From NCBI GenBank assembly GCA_030430455.1, contig JAUIJB010000037.1, positions 1 through 37,787 on the forward strand: 37,787 bases of DNA, in the 5' to 3' direction. The notes under the pieces are model-generated. The model searched no databases. It worked only from the letters and a program-made list of their open reading frames with translations, and was not told the origin of the DNA. Source of the DNA: Verrucomicrobiia bacterium (lineage in GTDB: Bacteria; Verrucomicrobiota; Verrucomicrobiia; Verrucomicrobiales; Akkermansiaceae). The translations under genes were made by a program, and so were the position numbers. Numbering within the stretch: position 1 is the first letter of the stretch; every line of letters begins with the position of its first letter. Shown piece by piece: positions 16,754-24,678 of this stretch.

Positions 16754-17746
16754 TCAGTCGATGGCGCCGAGGGTGCCGTCGATGATGGTCTGCGCCACGA
16801 CGCGGCCGTCGTAGTCGCGGTGGACGCGCTGGTGGCCCCTGCGGGCGATCGCGGTGCGCGCCTCGCGGTCGGATGCGAGGCTGCCGATCTGGTCGACGAG
16901 GTCGTCGAGGGCATCGTAGTAAACCAGCTCGTCCTCGGCGTAGAGGGTCTCGAGGCCGGCGCCGCGCGGGGTCAGGGTGAGGATGCCGTTGCCCATCAGC
17001 TCGGCGATGCGCGACGACGAGTAGAGCTCGACGTCGTTGCGGCGCGACAGGTTGAGCGCCATCTTCGAGCGGCGGATCACCTGCTCCTTCTTCCAGCCCA
17101 TGATCAGCGGCTGGTCGAGGCAGCCGTAGAAGCCGACGCGCAGGCCCGGCAGCCGGTCGCGCAGCGACTCGAGGAAGGCGCGGCGCTCCGGCAGGCCCTT
17201 GTCGCGGCCGAAGAACAGCAGGTCGTGGATCATTTCCTCCTCCGGGGTCTCGTAGGCACGGTGGCACTCGATGCCGGCATCGACGGCACTGGGAATGAAG
17301 TACGCCGGGCACCCCGGGGTGGCGAAGGACTCGAGGAGCGGGCCGCCGGTCGAGCAGAACAGCGCGTCGAGCACCGCGCTGCGCTCGCGCAGGTGGCGGG
17401 TGGCCTCGTCGTCCCACAGCGGGTCGACGTACCACAGGCCGATGCGGATCCGCGGCAGGATGCGGCGGATCTCGGCCAGGGTGGCGGCGGTGATGTACTG
17501 GGCGTGGGCGAGCAGCAGCAGGTCCGGGTGGACGTTGCGGCAGGTCTCGATGAGCGCCTTGTTGGCGCGCCCCTTGCCGAAGGTCTTGCTGCCGGTGGGC
17601 GAGAGCATCCGCGCCCGGTCGTTGATCGAGAAGGGGTAGACGAAGTGGCCGAGGCGGATGAGCCCGTGGTGGATCTTCTGGTCCTGGTTCCACAGGTGGG
17701 CGCCGTCCTTGTCGAGCTGCAGGTTGGCGGCATGGACGATACGCAT
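16754..17746 (-). CDS. CgeB/YkvP-like glycosyltransferase (GT-B fold)
   Basis: This 330-residue cytoplasmic protein of the Glyco_trans_1_2 / spore-protein CgeB type probably transfers a sugar to an envelope glycan. MRIVHAANLQLDKDGAHLWN opens the N-terminal Rossmann-like half, with HPDLLLLAHAQYITAATLAE and IGLWYVDPLWDD in it. The C-terminal half shows DLLFFGRDKGL and KMALNLSRRNDVELYSSSRI, followed by ELMGNGILTLTPRGAGLETLY, an acidic loop typical of nucleotide-sugar binding in this family. It is transcribed away from a GT4 glycosyltransferase, with a shared 95-bp promoter region. Sugar donor and acceptor cannot be told from sequence. Confidence 0.8.
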   Translation of the reverse strand: MRIVHAANLQLDKDGAHLWNQDQKIHHGLIRLGHFVYPFSINDRARMLSPTGSKTFGKGRANKALIETCRNVHPDLLLLAHAQYITAATLAEIRRILPRIRIGLWYVDPLWDDEATRHLRERSAVLDALFCSTGGPLLESFATPGCPAYFIPSAVDAGIECHRAYETPEEEMIHDLLFFGRDKGLPERRAFLESLRDRLPGLRVGFYGCLDQPLIMGWKKEQVIRRSKMALNLSRRNDVELYSSSRIAELMGNGILTLTPRGAGLETLYAEDELVYYDALDDLVDQIGSLASDREARTAIARRGHQRVHRDYDGRVVAQTIIDGTLGAID

Positions 17747-17751
17747 GGCGC

Positions 17752-17835
17752 AGCTTCCGGTCTGGGCGGGGAAGATTCAAGCCCGGGGCGCCCGCGGGGT
17801 CTTCGCTTGAATCCGGCCGCCGCAGCGGGGAGACT
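17752..17835. promoter_or_regulatory. Divergent promoter region with a 9-bp inverted repeat
   Basis: GATTCAAGC (17774-17782) and GCTTGAATC (17805-17813) form a perfect 9-bp inverted repeat with a 22-bp spacer. Each arm contains TTGAAT reading outward. On the plus strand TTGAAT (17807-17812), 17 bp and GAGACT (17830-17835) lie six bases before the GT4 start. On the minus strand the mirror TTGAAT (17780-17775) lies 17 bp before AAGCTG, itself just before the other start. The repeat may simply be two facing -35 boxes or a shared operator. Confidence 0.5.
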
Positions 17836-17841
17836 CCGCGC

Positions 17842-18912
17842 GTGTTTCGCGTTTGCCATGTGCTCGCCAGTGTCGGCGAGAAGGGGGGGCTGGAGAAGAA
17901 CGTGATCGAACTCGCCAACGAGCAGGCGCGCCAGGGGCACCGGGTGGCGGCGGTGGCCGACCCGACGATGCGCGAACACTTCAGTGGCGCGGTCCGCTTC
18001 CATGCCCACCCGATGGGCGGAGGAAGGGTGAACCCGCTCAACCTGTGGAAGCTGCGAAAGCGGATCCGCGAGGCTCTCGATGACGGCCCGGAAGATGGCG
18101 GCGGCCCGGCGCCGATCGTCCACGCCCACGCCAACAAGGCGGGCGCGATGGTGCGCTCGCTGCGCCGCCTGCTGCCCGGCATCAGGCGGGTGGCCACGGT
18201 GCAGAACATCAAGCGCAGCGCGAAGCCGTTCCGCGACTACGACGCGGTGATCACCGCGTCGGCGCAGGTGCGCGACTCGCTGCGTGGCATTCCGGCCACG
18301 GTCATCTGGAACTCGATCGAGCCGCCGCCGGAGGGCACCCGCGAGGCGGCCCTGGCCACCAAGCCGCCGTTCCTCGACGATGGCGAGCCGGTGTTCTGCA
18401 CCGTGGGGCGGCTGGTTCCGGCGAAGGGGATGGACCTGCTGCTGGAGGCGATGGCGCGGGTGCCCGGGTTCCGCCTGTGGATGGTCGGCGAGGGCCTGCA
18501 GCGGGGCCAGCTGGAGTCGATCATCTCCACCCGCTACGGGCTCGGCGAACGCGTGTGGTTGGCCGGCCACCGCGACGACGCGGTCGGCCTGATGGGTTGC
18601 GCCGACCTGTTCATCGTCGCCTCGCGCAACGAGGGCGGCCCGTACACCCTGGCCGAGGCGCTGCACATGAAGGTGCCGGCGATCTCGACACGGGTCGGCT
18701 TCGCCGCCGAGTTCCTGCCCGAGTCGGCGCTGATGGAGACCCACTCGATCGACGAGCTCGAGCGCGGCCTGCGGATGGCGCTCAAGGACCTCGCCGGCCT
18801 GCGTGAGCGCCTGCAGCCGTCCTTCGACCTGGTCGCCCGCGAGGTCACCCTCGAGGCGATGACGCGCAAGGTGCTCGAGGTCTACGCGGGAATCGCCGGC
18901 GCGGCGGACTGA
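17842..18912 (+). CDS. GT4-family glycosyltransferase
   Basis: This 356-residue GT-B glycosyltransferase starts with GTG. The N-terminal domain has the glycine-rich loop VCHVLASVGEKGGLEKNVIE, with HAHANKAG near residue 95. The C-terminal Glycos_transf_1 domain shows VFCTVGRLVPAKGMDLLLEA, LWMVGEGLQRGQLE and LAGHRDDAVGLMGCADLFIV. The donor-binding signature is SRNEGGPYTLAEALHMKVP (ExGGxxxxEA, the EX7E-like motif). GGGGAG lies 9 bases before the GTG, but the same bases may form part of a promoter. It probably adds a sugar to lipopolysaccharide or another envelope glycan, together with the divergent CgeB-like enzyme and the exporter downstream. Exact specificity is unknown. Confidence 0.87.
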   Translation: MFRVCHVLASVGEKGGLEKNVIELANEQARQGHRVAAVADPTMREHFSGAVRFHAHPMGGGRVNPLNLWKLRKRIREALDDGPEDGGGPAPIVHAHANKAGAMVRSLRRLLPGIRRVATVQNIKRSAKPFRDYDAVITASAQVRDSLRGIPATVIWNSIEPPPEGTREAALATKPPFLDDGEPVFCTVGRLVPAKGMDLLLEAMARVPGFRLWMVGEGLQRGQLESIISTRYGLGERVWLAGHRDDAVGLMGCADLFIVASRNEGGPYTLAEALHMKVPAISTRVGFAAEFLPESALMETHSIDELERGLRMALKDLAGLRERLQPSFDLVAREVTLEAMTRKVLEVYAGIAGAAD

Positions 18913-18930
18913 CCCCGCCCTGATCCGGGC

Positions 18931-18959
18931 TTGCCGGAGGCCGGGCGGCGGGGGAGGCT
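18931..18959 (+). promoter_or_regulatory. Candidate promoter of the ABC exporter
   Basis: TTGCCG (18931-18936), 17 bp, GAGGCT (18954-18959), then the ATG 12 bases later. It fits the promoter pattern shared by other right-hand genes and would give an mRNA with almost no leader. Confidence 0.4.
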
Positions 18960-18971
18960 GGCGGACCACGC

Positions 18972-20852
18972 ATGAAGCGCTTCTACCCCTATTTCGCCTA
19001 CCTCAAGCAGGTGAAGCTGACCTTCTTCGCGGGGATCCTCGCCGGGGTGGTCTTCGCGGCGGCGAGCGGCTTCGGGATGCCCTTCATGGTGAAGAAGGTC
19101 TTCCCGGTGATCTTCTCGGGGAAACCCGAGGTCGAGAAGGTGGTCGGCGTCATGAACGAGGCGGTCGGCGAGGAGGAGGCGGATCGCCTGCTCGGCGAGG
19201 CCTTCGGGGGCGAGATGGACACGCGGCGGGAGACCATCGCGATCCGCAGCTGGTTCGAGGAGAAGTTCGGCCCCGACAAGGGCCGCACGATGATGCTGGT
19301 CACGGCGGCCGCGCTGGTGCCGCTCACCGCCCTGCTGCGCGGCCTGGCCGGCTTCTTCAACGTCTACTGGATCACCGCCTCGGGCCTGCACGTCCTGCGC
19401 TGCATCCAGGCCACCGTCTTCGAGAAGCTTCAGCGGCTGCCGCTGGGATTCTTCAGCGGCCAGAAGACCGGCGACCTGATCAGCCGCCTGACCTCCGACT
19501 CCTCGATCCTCCAGGGCGTGGTCACGACGATCTCGAACGACCTGATCAAGCAGCCCTTCACCCTGCTGTTCGCCTTCACCTACCTCGGCTACGAGAGCCT
19601 GACGAACCGCAACGCGTTCTTCGTGCTGCTGTGCCTGATGACCATCCCGCTGGCGGTGATGCCGGTGCGGGTGCTGGGCAAGAAGCTGATGCGCCGCGCC
19701 GGCAACATGCAGAAGGTCGCCGGCGACAACACTGCGATCCTCGCCGAGACCCTCGGCGCGACCCGCGAGGTGCGCGCGTTCAACCTCGAGGACATGCTGG
19801 CGAAGCGCTTCCTCGCCGGGGTGAAGCGCTGGACCGAGCTCCACCTCAAGGTGATCAAGTACCGCTACTTCGTGCCGCCGATCATCGAGATGCTGGCCGC
19901 GGCGGCGGTGGCCGCGGCACTCGCCTACGGCGCCAACCGTGGCATGACCCTGAGCGAGTTCCTGCCGCTCGTGATCGCGCTCTACATGTGCTACGACCCG
20001 ATCAAGAAGCTCGGCGAGGTGCACAACCGGCTCAAGCAGGGCGAGGCCTCGCTCGACCGCCTCGAGGTGATCCTCAAGGCCGAGGAGGGCGTCACCGACC
20101 CGGAGCACCCGGTCGAGGTTCCGGACGTGCAGGGCCGCCTGCACTTCGCCGGCATGTCGTTCGCCTACGGCAAGGCGGCGGCGCTCAACGGGGTCTCGCT
20201 GGAGATCCCGGCCGGGCAGATCGTCGCCCTGGTCGGCCCCTCGGGGGCGGGCAAGACGACCTTTGCCTCGATGATCCCGCGCTTCTACGACCCGGTGCAG
20301 GGCAGCGTGTCGCTCGACGGCGTCGACCTGCGCGAGTTCCGCCTGCGCGACCTGCGCGACCACATCACCCTGGTGCCGCAGGAGGCCGTCCTGTTCTCGG
20401 GCACCATCGCCGAGAACATCCGCCTCGGGCGCATGGACGCCGACGAGGAGGCGGTCGTCGAGGCCGCCAAGCAGGCCAACGCCCACGACTTCATCCTCAA
20501 GCTGCCGAACGGCTACGACACCCAGGTCGGCGAGCGCGGCGCGCAGCTTTCCGGCGGCCAGAAGCAGCGGATCTCGATCGCCCGCGCCTTCCTCAAGGAC
20601 GCCCCGGTGCTGATCCTCGACGAGGCCACCGCGGCGCTCGACGCCGAGAGCGAGTCGCAGATCCAGACCGAGCTGGCCAATCTCGCCCGCGGCCGCACGA
20701 CCCTGATCATCGCCCACCGCTTCAGCACGATCCGCATCGCCGACCGCATCCTCGTCTTCGACGGCGGGCGCATCGTCGGCGACGGCAGCTTCGACGAGCT
20801 CGAGGCGGGCAACGTCCTGTTCCGCAGCCTGCTGGAGAAGCAGCGGCATTGA
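18972..20852 (+). CDS. MsbA-type ABC exporter (fused permease and ATPase)
   Basis: This 626-residue half-transporter dimerises in the inner membrane and exports lipid A-like glycolipid or other hydrophobic substrate. The membrane domain (about 1-330) has six helices. Residues about 52-108 between the first two helices form an unusually long, charged loop (KPEVEKVVGVMNEAVGEEEA and following). The ATPase domain shows Walker A GPSGAGKTT, the Q-loop in TLVPQEAVLFSG, the signature LSGGQKQRISIARA, Walker B VLILDEATAALD and the switch His in IIAHRFSTI. The GT4 gene lies 60 bp upstream on the same strand, so the pair may act in one envelope pathway. The MsbA label is by architecture and context; a drug exporter is the alternative. 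Confidence 0.85.
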   Translation: MKRFYPYFAYLKQVKLTFFAGILAGVVFAAASGFGMPFMVKKVFPVIFSGKPEVEKVVGVMNEAVGEEEADRLLGEAFGGEMDTRRETIAIRSWFEEKFGPDKGRTMMLVTAAALVPLTALLRGLAGFFNVYWITASGLHVLRCIQATVFEKLQRLPLGFFSGQKTGDLISRLTSDSSILQGVVTTISNDLIKQPFTLLFAFTYLGYESLTNRNAFFVLLCLMTIPLAVMPVRVLGKKLMRRAGNMQKVAGDNTAILAETLGATREVRAFNLEDMLAKRFLAGVKRWTELHLKVIKYRYFVPPIIEMLAAAAVAAALAYGANRGMTLSEFLPLVIALYMCYDPIKKLGEVHNRLKQGEASLDRLEVILKAEEGVTDPEHPVEVPDVQGRLHFAGMSFAYGKAAALNGVSLEIPAGQIVALVGPSGAGKTTFASMIPRFYDPVQGSVSLDGVDLREFRLRDLRDHITLVPQEAVLFSGTIAENIRLGRMDADEEAVVEAAKQANAHDFILKLPNGYDTQVGERGAQLSGGQKQRISIARAFLKDAPVLILDEATAALDAESESQIQTELANLARGRTTLIIAHRFSTIRIADRILVFDGGRIVGDGSFDELEAGNVLFRSLLEKQRH

Positions 20853-20865
20853 GTGGTGGTGCCGG

Positions 20866-20882
20866 GGCCGGACGCTCCGGCC
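20866..20882. terminator. Short hairpin between convergent genes
   Basis: GGCCGGA and TCCGGCC pair perfectly around a CGC loop between the exporter stop and the phosphatase stop. It lacks a U-run on either strand, so its role in termination is only a guess from position. Confidence 0.3.
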
Positions 20883-20906
20883 ACGGCCGGTGGCGGGTTG
20901 CTGCAG

Positions 20907-21407
20907 CTACCCTCCGTCCCTCGGCCGGGTCGCCTCGAGCAGGCCGGCGCAGGTGTCCTCGACGAGGTCGGCAACCTTCTCGAAGCCGGCGCGGCCGCCG
21001 TGGTAGGGATCCGGGATGTGGTCGGCCTCGACCTCCACGGCGTAGTCGGTGAGCAGCCGGATCCTGGCGAGCTGCTCGTCGGTCTTCGCCAGGGCGCGGA
21101 CGTCGGCGAGGTTCTCCTGGTCGGCGACCAGGATCAGGTCGAAGTGGTCGAGGTCCTTGCGCTTGATCGGCCGCGACCGCCCGCTGACCCGGTAGCCGCG
21201 GGCCTCGAGGGTCGCCGCCATGCGCGGGTCCGGCGGGTTGCCGCGGTGATAGCCGATGGTGCCGGCCGAGTCGATCGAGTAGGCATCCTCCAGCCCGGCC
21301 TCGGCGACGAGGTGGCGGAAGACGATCTCGGCGGTTGGCGAGCGGCAGATGTTCCCCATGCAGACGAAGAGGACACGGATGGGCTTGCGGTCGGCTGGCA
21401 TTGGCAT
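20907..21407 (-). CDS. Low-molecular-weight protein-tyrosine phosphatase
   Basis: This 166-residue cytoplasmic phosphatase resembles bacterial Wzb/Etp or arsenate reductase-like LMW-PTPs. The active-site P-loop VLFVCMGNICRSPTAE (CX5R, Cys near residue 16) lies at the N terminus and the general-acid loop DPYHGG near 131. IDSAGTIGYHRGNPPDPRM is also typical of the family. Such enzymes often act on tyrosine-phosphorylated polysaccharide co-polymerases, which fits the envelope-glycan neighbours, but no BY-kinase lies in this window. Two ATGs (21407 and 21401) are possible. The start codon is only 11 bp from that of the divergent sulfatase-like gene, so each promoter must overlap the other's coding region. 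Confidence 0.88.
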   Translation of the reverse strand: MPMPADRKPIRVLFVCMGNICRSPTAEIVFRHLVAEAGLEDAYSIDSAGTIGYHRGNPPDPRMAATLEARGYRVSGRSRPIKRKDLDHFDLILVADQENLADVRALAKTDEQLARIRLLTDYAVEVEADHIPDPYHGGRAGFEKVADLVEDTCAGLLEATRPRDGG

Positions 21408-21418
21408 GGAATGGGTCC

Positions 21419-23194
21419 ATGCTTCCGATCCTCGTCGCCCTGGCAACCGCAATCCTCGCCGCGCCGGCGACGGCCGCGCAGCGACCGGACGTGGTGGTGG
21501 TGGTGGCCGACGACCTGGGCTACGGCGGGCTCTCGGTCCACGGCAACCCGCAGATCGAGACCCCGCGGCTCGACGATCTCGCGCGGCAGGCGACCTCGCT
21601 CGAGCGCTTCTACGTGAGTCCGACCGGTGCGCCGACCCGGGCGGCCCTGCTCACCGGGCGGCATGGATTCCGGGTCGGGGTGAGCCACGTCTACGCCGGC
21701 CGCAGCCTGTTGGCCCCGGGCTTTGCGACCCTTCCCGAGGTCTTCCGCAAGCAGGGCTATGAGACCGCCATCTTCGGCAAGTGGCAGCTCGGCGATGCGT
21801 TCCCGTGCCGACCCGAGGACCGTGGCTTCGATCAGGTCCTCGTCCACGGCGGCGGGGGAATCGGACGGCTCCCCGATTTTTGGGGAAACCGCGGGAGCGA
21901 CATCCGGATGAGGACCCGCGAGGGTTGGGAGGAGACCGAGGGCGACGCGATCGACCTGGTGTTCGAGCGGGCGATCGAGTGGCTCGCGCGCGAGCGCGAC
22001 CAGCCGTCCCTGGTCTGGCTGGTACCCGACCTCGCGCCTCGTGCCGGGGAGGCGGGATCGATGATCGACCGGTTCCATGCCAAGCTGGCGAGGGTCGACC
22101 AGGGTGTCGGCCGGTTGCTTGAAGCGCTCGAGGGTCGCGACGCCATCGTGGTCTTGCTGGGCGACAACGGTCCCGTCCATGGCGGCTGGAATGCCGGAAT
22201 GAAGGGCCGCGGGGGGGACGTCCACGAGGGCGGCGTGCGGGTGCCCTGCCTCATCCGCTGGCCGGGGCGGATCGCGGCGGGGCGCAAGGTCGCTGAGTTG
22301 GCCGGCCAGGCCGACCTGATGCCCACGCTCGCCGGCTTGTGCGGGGTGGACCTGCCGGGCGACGCATCCGGCGGGGGGGCGGGTGAGGGCATCGACCTCT
22401 CGGAAGCCCTGCTGGGCGCGCAGCCCTTTCCCGCCGGGCGGGTCTTCTGCAGCCACCGCGGCTGCTGGCCCGGCGATGAATCCCCGGCGCGGCATCGCTC
22501 GCGCGGCTTCGCGGTGCGCGACCCGCGCTGGCGCCTGGTCGGGCTCGAGCTCTTCGACATGCAGCAGGACCCCGCTGAGACGCGCAATGTCTTCGAGGCG
22601 AACCAGGGCGAGGCCACCCGCCTGCTGGCCGCCTACGGTCGCTGGTGGGAATCGGTCTCGCCCGGTCTCGACGAGGCGGTGCGCTACCAGCTCGGCGGTG
22701 GCCGGGTGACCCACCTGTCCGCCCACGACTGGTGGCCCTCTCGCGAGTTCGAGGCCGACGCCGCGATCGGCGGCCAGGCGGAGCTGGTCGACTTGCTGCA
22801 GCGCCTCCAGAAGCAGGAGACCCGCGGCGGGGTCGGCCCGCGCACGGGGCACTGGAAGCTGCAGGCCGGGGACGCCGGCCACTACCGCGTGCGCTTCGGC
22901 CTGCTGCCGCCGGAGGCCGGCGAGCGCGACGCGTTGAACCTCGGCCGCCTGCGCGCCGGGACCGCGCACCTGCGGGCGGGGCGCGACGAGCTCCAGCTGG
23001 CGGTGGCCGAGGACGCCACCGCCCTGACGGCCGGGGTGGACCTCGCTGCGGGCGCCGTTGAGATGGAGATCTGGTTCAGCGGGCAGCTCGACGACGAGGG
23101 TGTCCTGGGAGCATTTTTTGCGGAGTTGGAGCGCGTCGGGCCGCGGCGGATCCCGGAGCTCGACTTCGAGATTCGGCCGGACGAGAAAAACTAG
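21419..23194 (+). CDS. Exported sulfatase-family protein lacking catalytic residues (probable pseudoenzyme)
   Basis: This 591-residue protein has a signal peptide (LPILVALATAILAAPATAAQ) and the type I sulfatase fold. The metal site looks kept: D31-D32 in VVADDLGYGG and D249-N250 in LLGDNGPVHGG, with KGRGGDVHEGGVRVP after it. The nucleophile position, normally Cys or Ser in CxPxR for conversion to formylglycine, is Gly70 (PTGAPTRAALLTGR, codon GGT at 21626). GKWHLG reads GKWQLG (Gln123), and the later APH motif reads APR (Arg208). Three active-site changes with an intact frame argue for a non-catalytic binding or structural protein. The C-terminal 150 residues, after the family core, carry an acidic beta-rich extension. 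A few compensating sites elsewhere cannot be excluded. Confidence 0.85.
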   Translation: MLPILVALATAILAAPATAAQRPDVVVVVADDLGYGGLSVHGNPQIETPRLDDLARQATSLERFYVSPTGAPTRAALLTGRHGFRVGVSHVYAGRSLLAPGFATLPEVFRKQGYETAIFGKWQLGDAFPCRPEDRGFDQVLVHGGGGIGRLPDFWGNRGSDIRMRTREGWEETEGDAIDLVFERAIEWLARERDQPSLVWLVPDLAPRAGEAGSMIDRFHAKLARVDQGVGRLLEALEGRDAIVVLLGDNGPVHGGWNAGMKGRGGDVHEGGVRVPCLIRWPGRIAAGRKVAELAGQADLMPTLAGLCGVDLPGDASGGGAGEGIDLSEALLGAQPFPAGRVFCSHRGCWPGDESPARHRSRGFAVRDPRWRLVGLELFDMQQDPAETRNVFEANQGEATRLLAAYGRWWESVSPGLDEAVRYQLGGGRVTHLSAHDWWPSREFEADAAIGGQAELVDLLQRLQKQETRGGVGPRTGHWKLQAGDAGHYRVRFGLLPPEAGERDALNLGRLRAGTAHLRAGRDELQLAVAEDATALTAGVDLAAGAVEMEIWFSGQLDDEGVLGAFFAELERVGPRRIPELDFEIRPDEKN

Positions 23195-23227
23195 CGCGAC
23201 TTTCCCGCAACCCACGGGTTTCCGGCG

Positions 23228-24616
23228 ATGAAACCGCGGAATCGATTCATGAACCAAAGTGTGATCATCGGAGTTGGCGCCCTGCTGCTTGGCGGGGTGG
23301 GAGGATTTGTCGTCGGCAATGCCGGAGGCGGAAGTGGAGCCCCTGTCGAAGGGGCGGAGTCGGGCGAGGCGAAGATTCGCCGCACGACCGGACTGGCCGC
23401 CGGAGGAGGATCCGGCGAGGCCCGCACGGGCTCGCGAGAGCGCAGCTTGGAGGCGGCCCTGCGGGAGCCCGGCCAATTGGCGCGCATCGAGTCCCTGATC
23501 GACCTCTACAGTTCGATGGACGCCGCCCAGCTGGAGTCCGAGGCGGGGCGTCTCGAGACCCTGCCGATGAGCGAGCGCATGCTCGCCTCGATCCTGCTCT
23601 ACGGCCGCTGGGGTGAGATCGACCCCTACGGCGCGCTGGCGCACACCGAGGCGATGGGCTTCGGCGGCATGTTCGCGCGGCCGACCGTGCTGCAGAGCTG
23701 GGCGAGCGTCGACCCGGTCAACGCGGCGAAGCATTTCGAGGAGAACCCGGACGACTTCCGCATGATGGGCGGTCCGGGTCGCGGACGCGGTGGCCAGTCG
23801 GCCGCCGGGGTCGTCGCCGCCGAGTGGGCCAAGGTCGACCCGCAGGCCGCGATGAACTGGGCGACCGGTCTCGACGGCGGTGACATGAGCTCCGCCGTGC
23901 GTGCCGTGGCGCGCGAAATGGCCATCACCGATCCCGAGGCGGCCATCGCCGCGGTGGCCAGCCTGCCGGCCGACGAGCTGGAGGGTGCCTACGCCGAGAT
24001 CGCCGAACAGTGGGCGGCGAAGGATTTCAACGCCGCCGAGAGCTGGATCTCCAGCCTCAGCGGCGAGGAGCGCGACCGGGCGATGTCCGAGGCGCTCGAC
24101 GTGCTGGCGTCGACCGACCCGCAGTCCGCCGCCACCAAGGTGTCGTCGATTTCCGCCGGCCGCGATCGCGACCGCGCCATCGAGGACGTCGCCGGCAAGT
24201 GGGCGTCCCAGGATCCCGCCGCCGCCGCGGCCTGGGTGGTCACCCAGGAGACCGGCGACATGGACGACGCCATGCGCGAGGTCATGAGCCGCTGGGCTGG
24301 CAGCGACAGCTCGGGCGCACTGGCTTTCATCCAGTCGCAGCCGGCGGGCGAGGCCCGCGATTCGGCCACCTCGACCTACCTGTGGACCAACCGCGACACG
24401 GAGCCGGCGCAGGCCATCGAGCTTGCCGAGACGATCAGCGATGACCGCAGCCGGGACCGCACCGTCGGCATGACCGCGATGCGCTGGATGCGCGAGGACG
24501 AGGCCGCCGCGCGTGCCTACATCGAATCGTCCACCGCGCTGAGCGACGGTGCCCGTGAGCGCATCCTCAGCGGCGACTGGGGTCGGCGCGGGGGCCGCGG
24601 GCAGCGTGGTCGCTGA
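23228..24616 (+). CDS. Membrane-anchored protein with WAxxDPxAA-type helical repeats
   Basis: This 462-residue protein has an uncleaved or lipid-free N-terminal anchor (SVIIGVGALLLGGVGGFVVG) and a disordered Gly/Ser/Arg segment to about residue 75. At least eight degenerate repeats of about 30-36 residues follow, including YGRWGEIDPYGALAH, LQSWASVDPVNAAKHF, AAEWAKVDPQAAMNWA, AEQWAAKDFNAAESWI, AGKWASQDPAAAAAWV and MSRWAGSDSSGALAFI. The pattern suggests an alpha-solenoid, loosely like TPR or Sel1. The end is Arg/Gly-rich (GRRGGRGQRGR). I recall similar proteins in verrucomicrobial genomes but no assigned function. It most likely faces the periplasm and binds a protein partner. The gene starts 33 bp after the sulfatase-like stop. 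Confidence 0.75.
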   Translation: MKPRNRFMNQSVIIGVGALLLGGVGGFVVGNAGGGSGAPVEGAESGEAKIRRTTGLAAGGGSGEARTGSRERSLEAALREPGQLARIESLIDLYSSMDAAQLESEAGRLETLPMSERMLASILLYGRWGEIDPYGALAHTEAMGFGGMFARPTVLQSWASVDPVNAAKHFEENPDDFRMMGGPGRGRGGQSAAGVVAAEWAKVDPQAAMNWATGLDGGDMSSAVRAVAREMAITDPEAAIAAVASLPADELEGAYAEIAEQWAAKDFNAAESWISSLSGEERDRAMSEALDVLASTDPQSAATKVSSISAGRDRDRAIEDVAGKWASQDPAAAAAWVVTQETGDMDDAMREVMSRWAGSDSSGALAFIQSQPAGEARDSATSTYLWTNRDTEPAQAIELAETISDDRSRDRTVGMTAMRWMREDEAAARAYIESSTALSDGARERILSGDWGRRGGRGQRGR

Positions 24617-24649
24617 GCGACCCGCCCCACCATCCGAAAGTTTGACAAT

Positions 24650-24678
24650 CGCCGGTCGCGCGGGAAGCGTGACCGGCG
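24650..24678 (+). promoter_or_regulatory. Hairpin abutting the start codon of the AP2-like gene
   Basis: The 12-base arms CGCCGGTCGCGC (24650-24661) and GCGTGACCGGCG (24667-24678) pair with one G-U and a GGGAA loop. The last paired base touches the ATG at 24679. TTGACA (24642-24647) lies just upstream. The structure would cover any ribosome site and could act as an RNA switch, a terminator for the gene before, or a palindromic protein site. Confidence 0.5.

Noticed and set aside
18882..20849. Long open frame opposite the ABC exporter
   Set aside because: It is a codon-bias shadow of a clearly identified gene, with an amino-acid mix dominated by Gln, His, Leu and Arg.
21335..21418. Upstream start for the sulfatase-like protein
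   Set aside because: It would place a basic, Cys/Trp-rich segment before a perfect signal peptide; the ATG at 21419 is the natural start.
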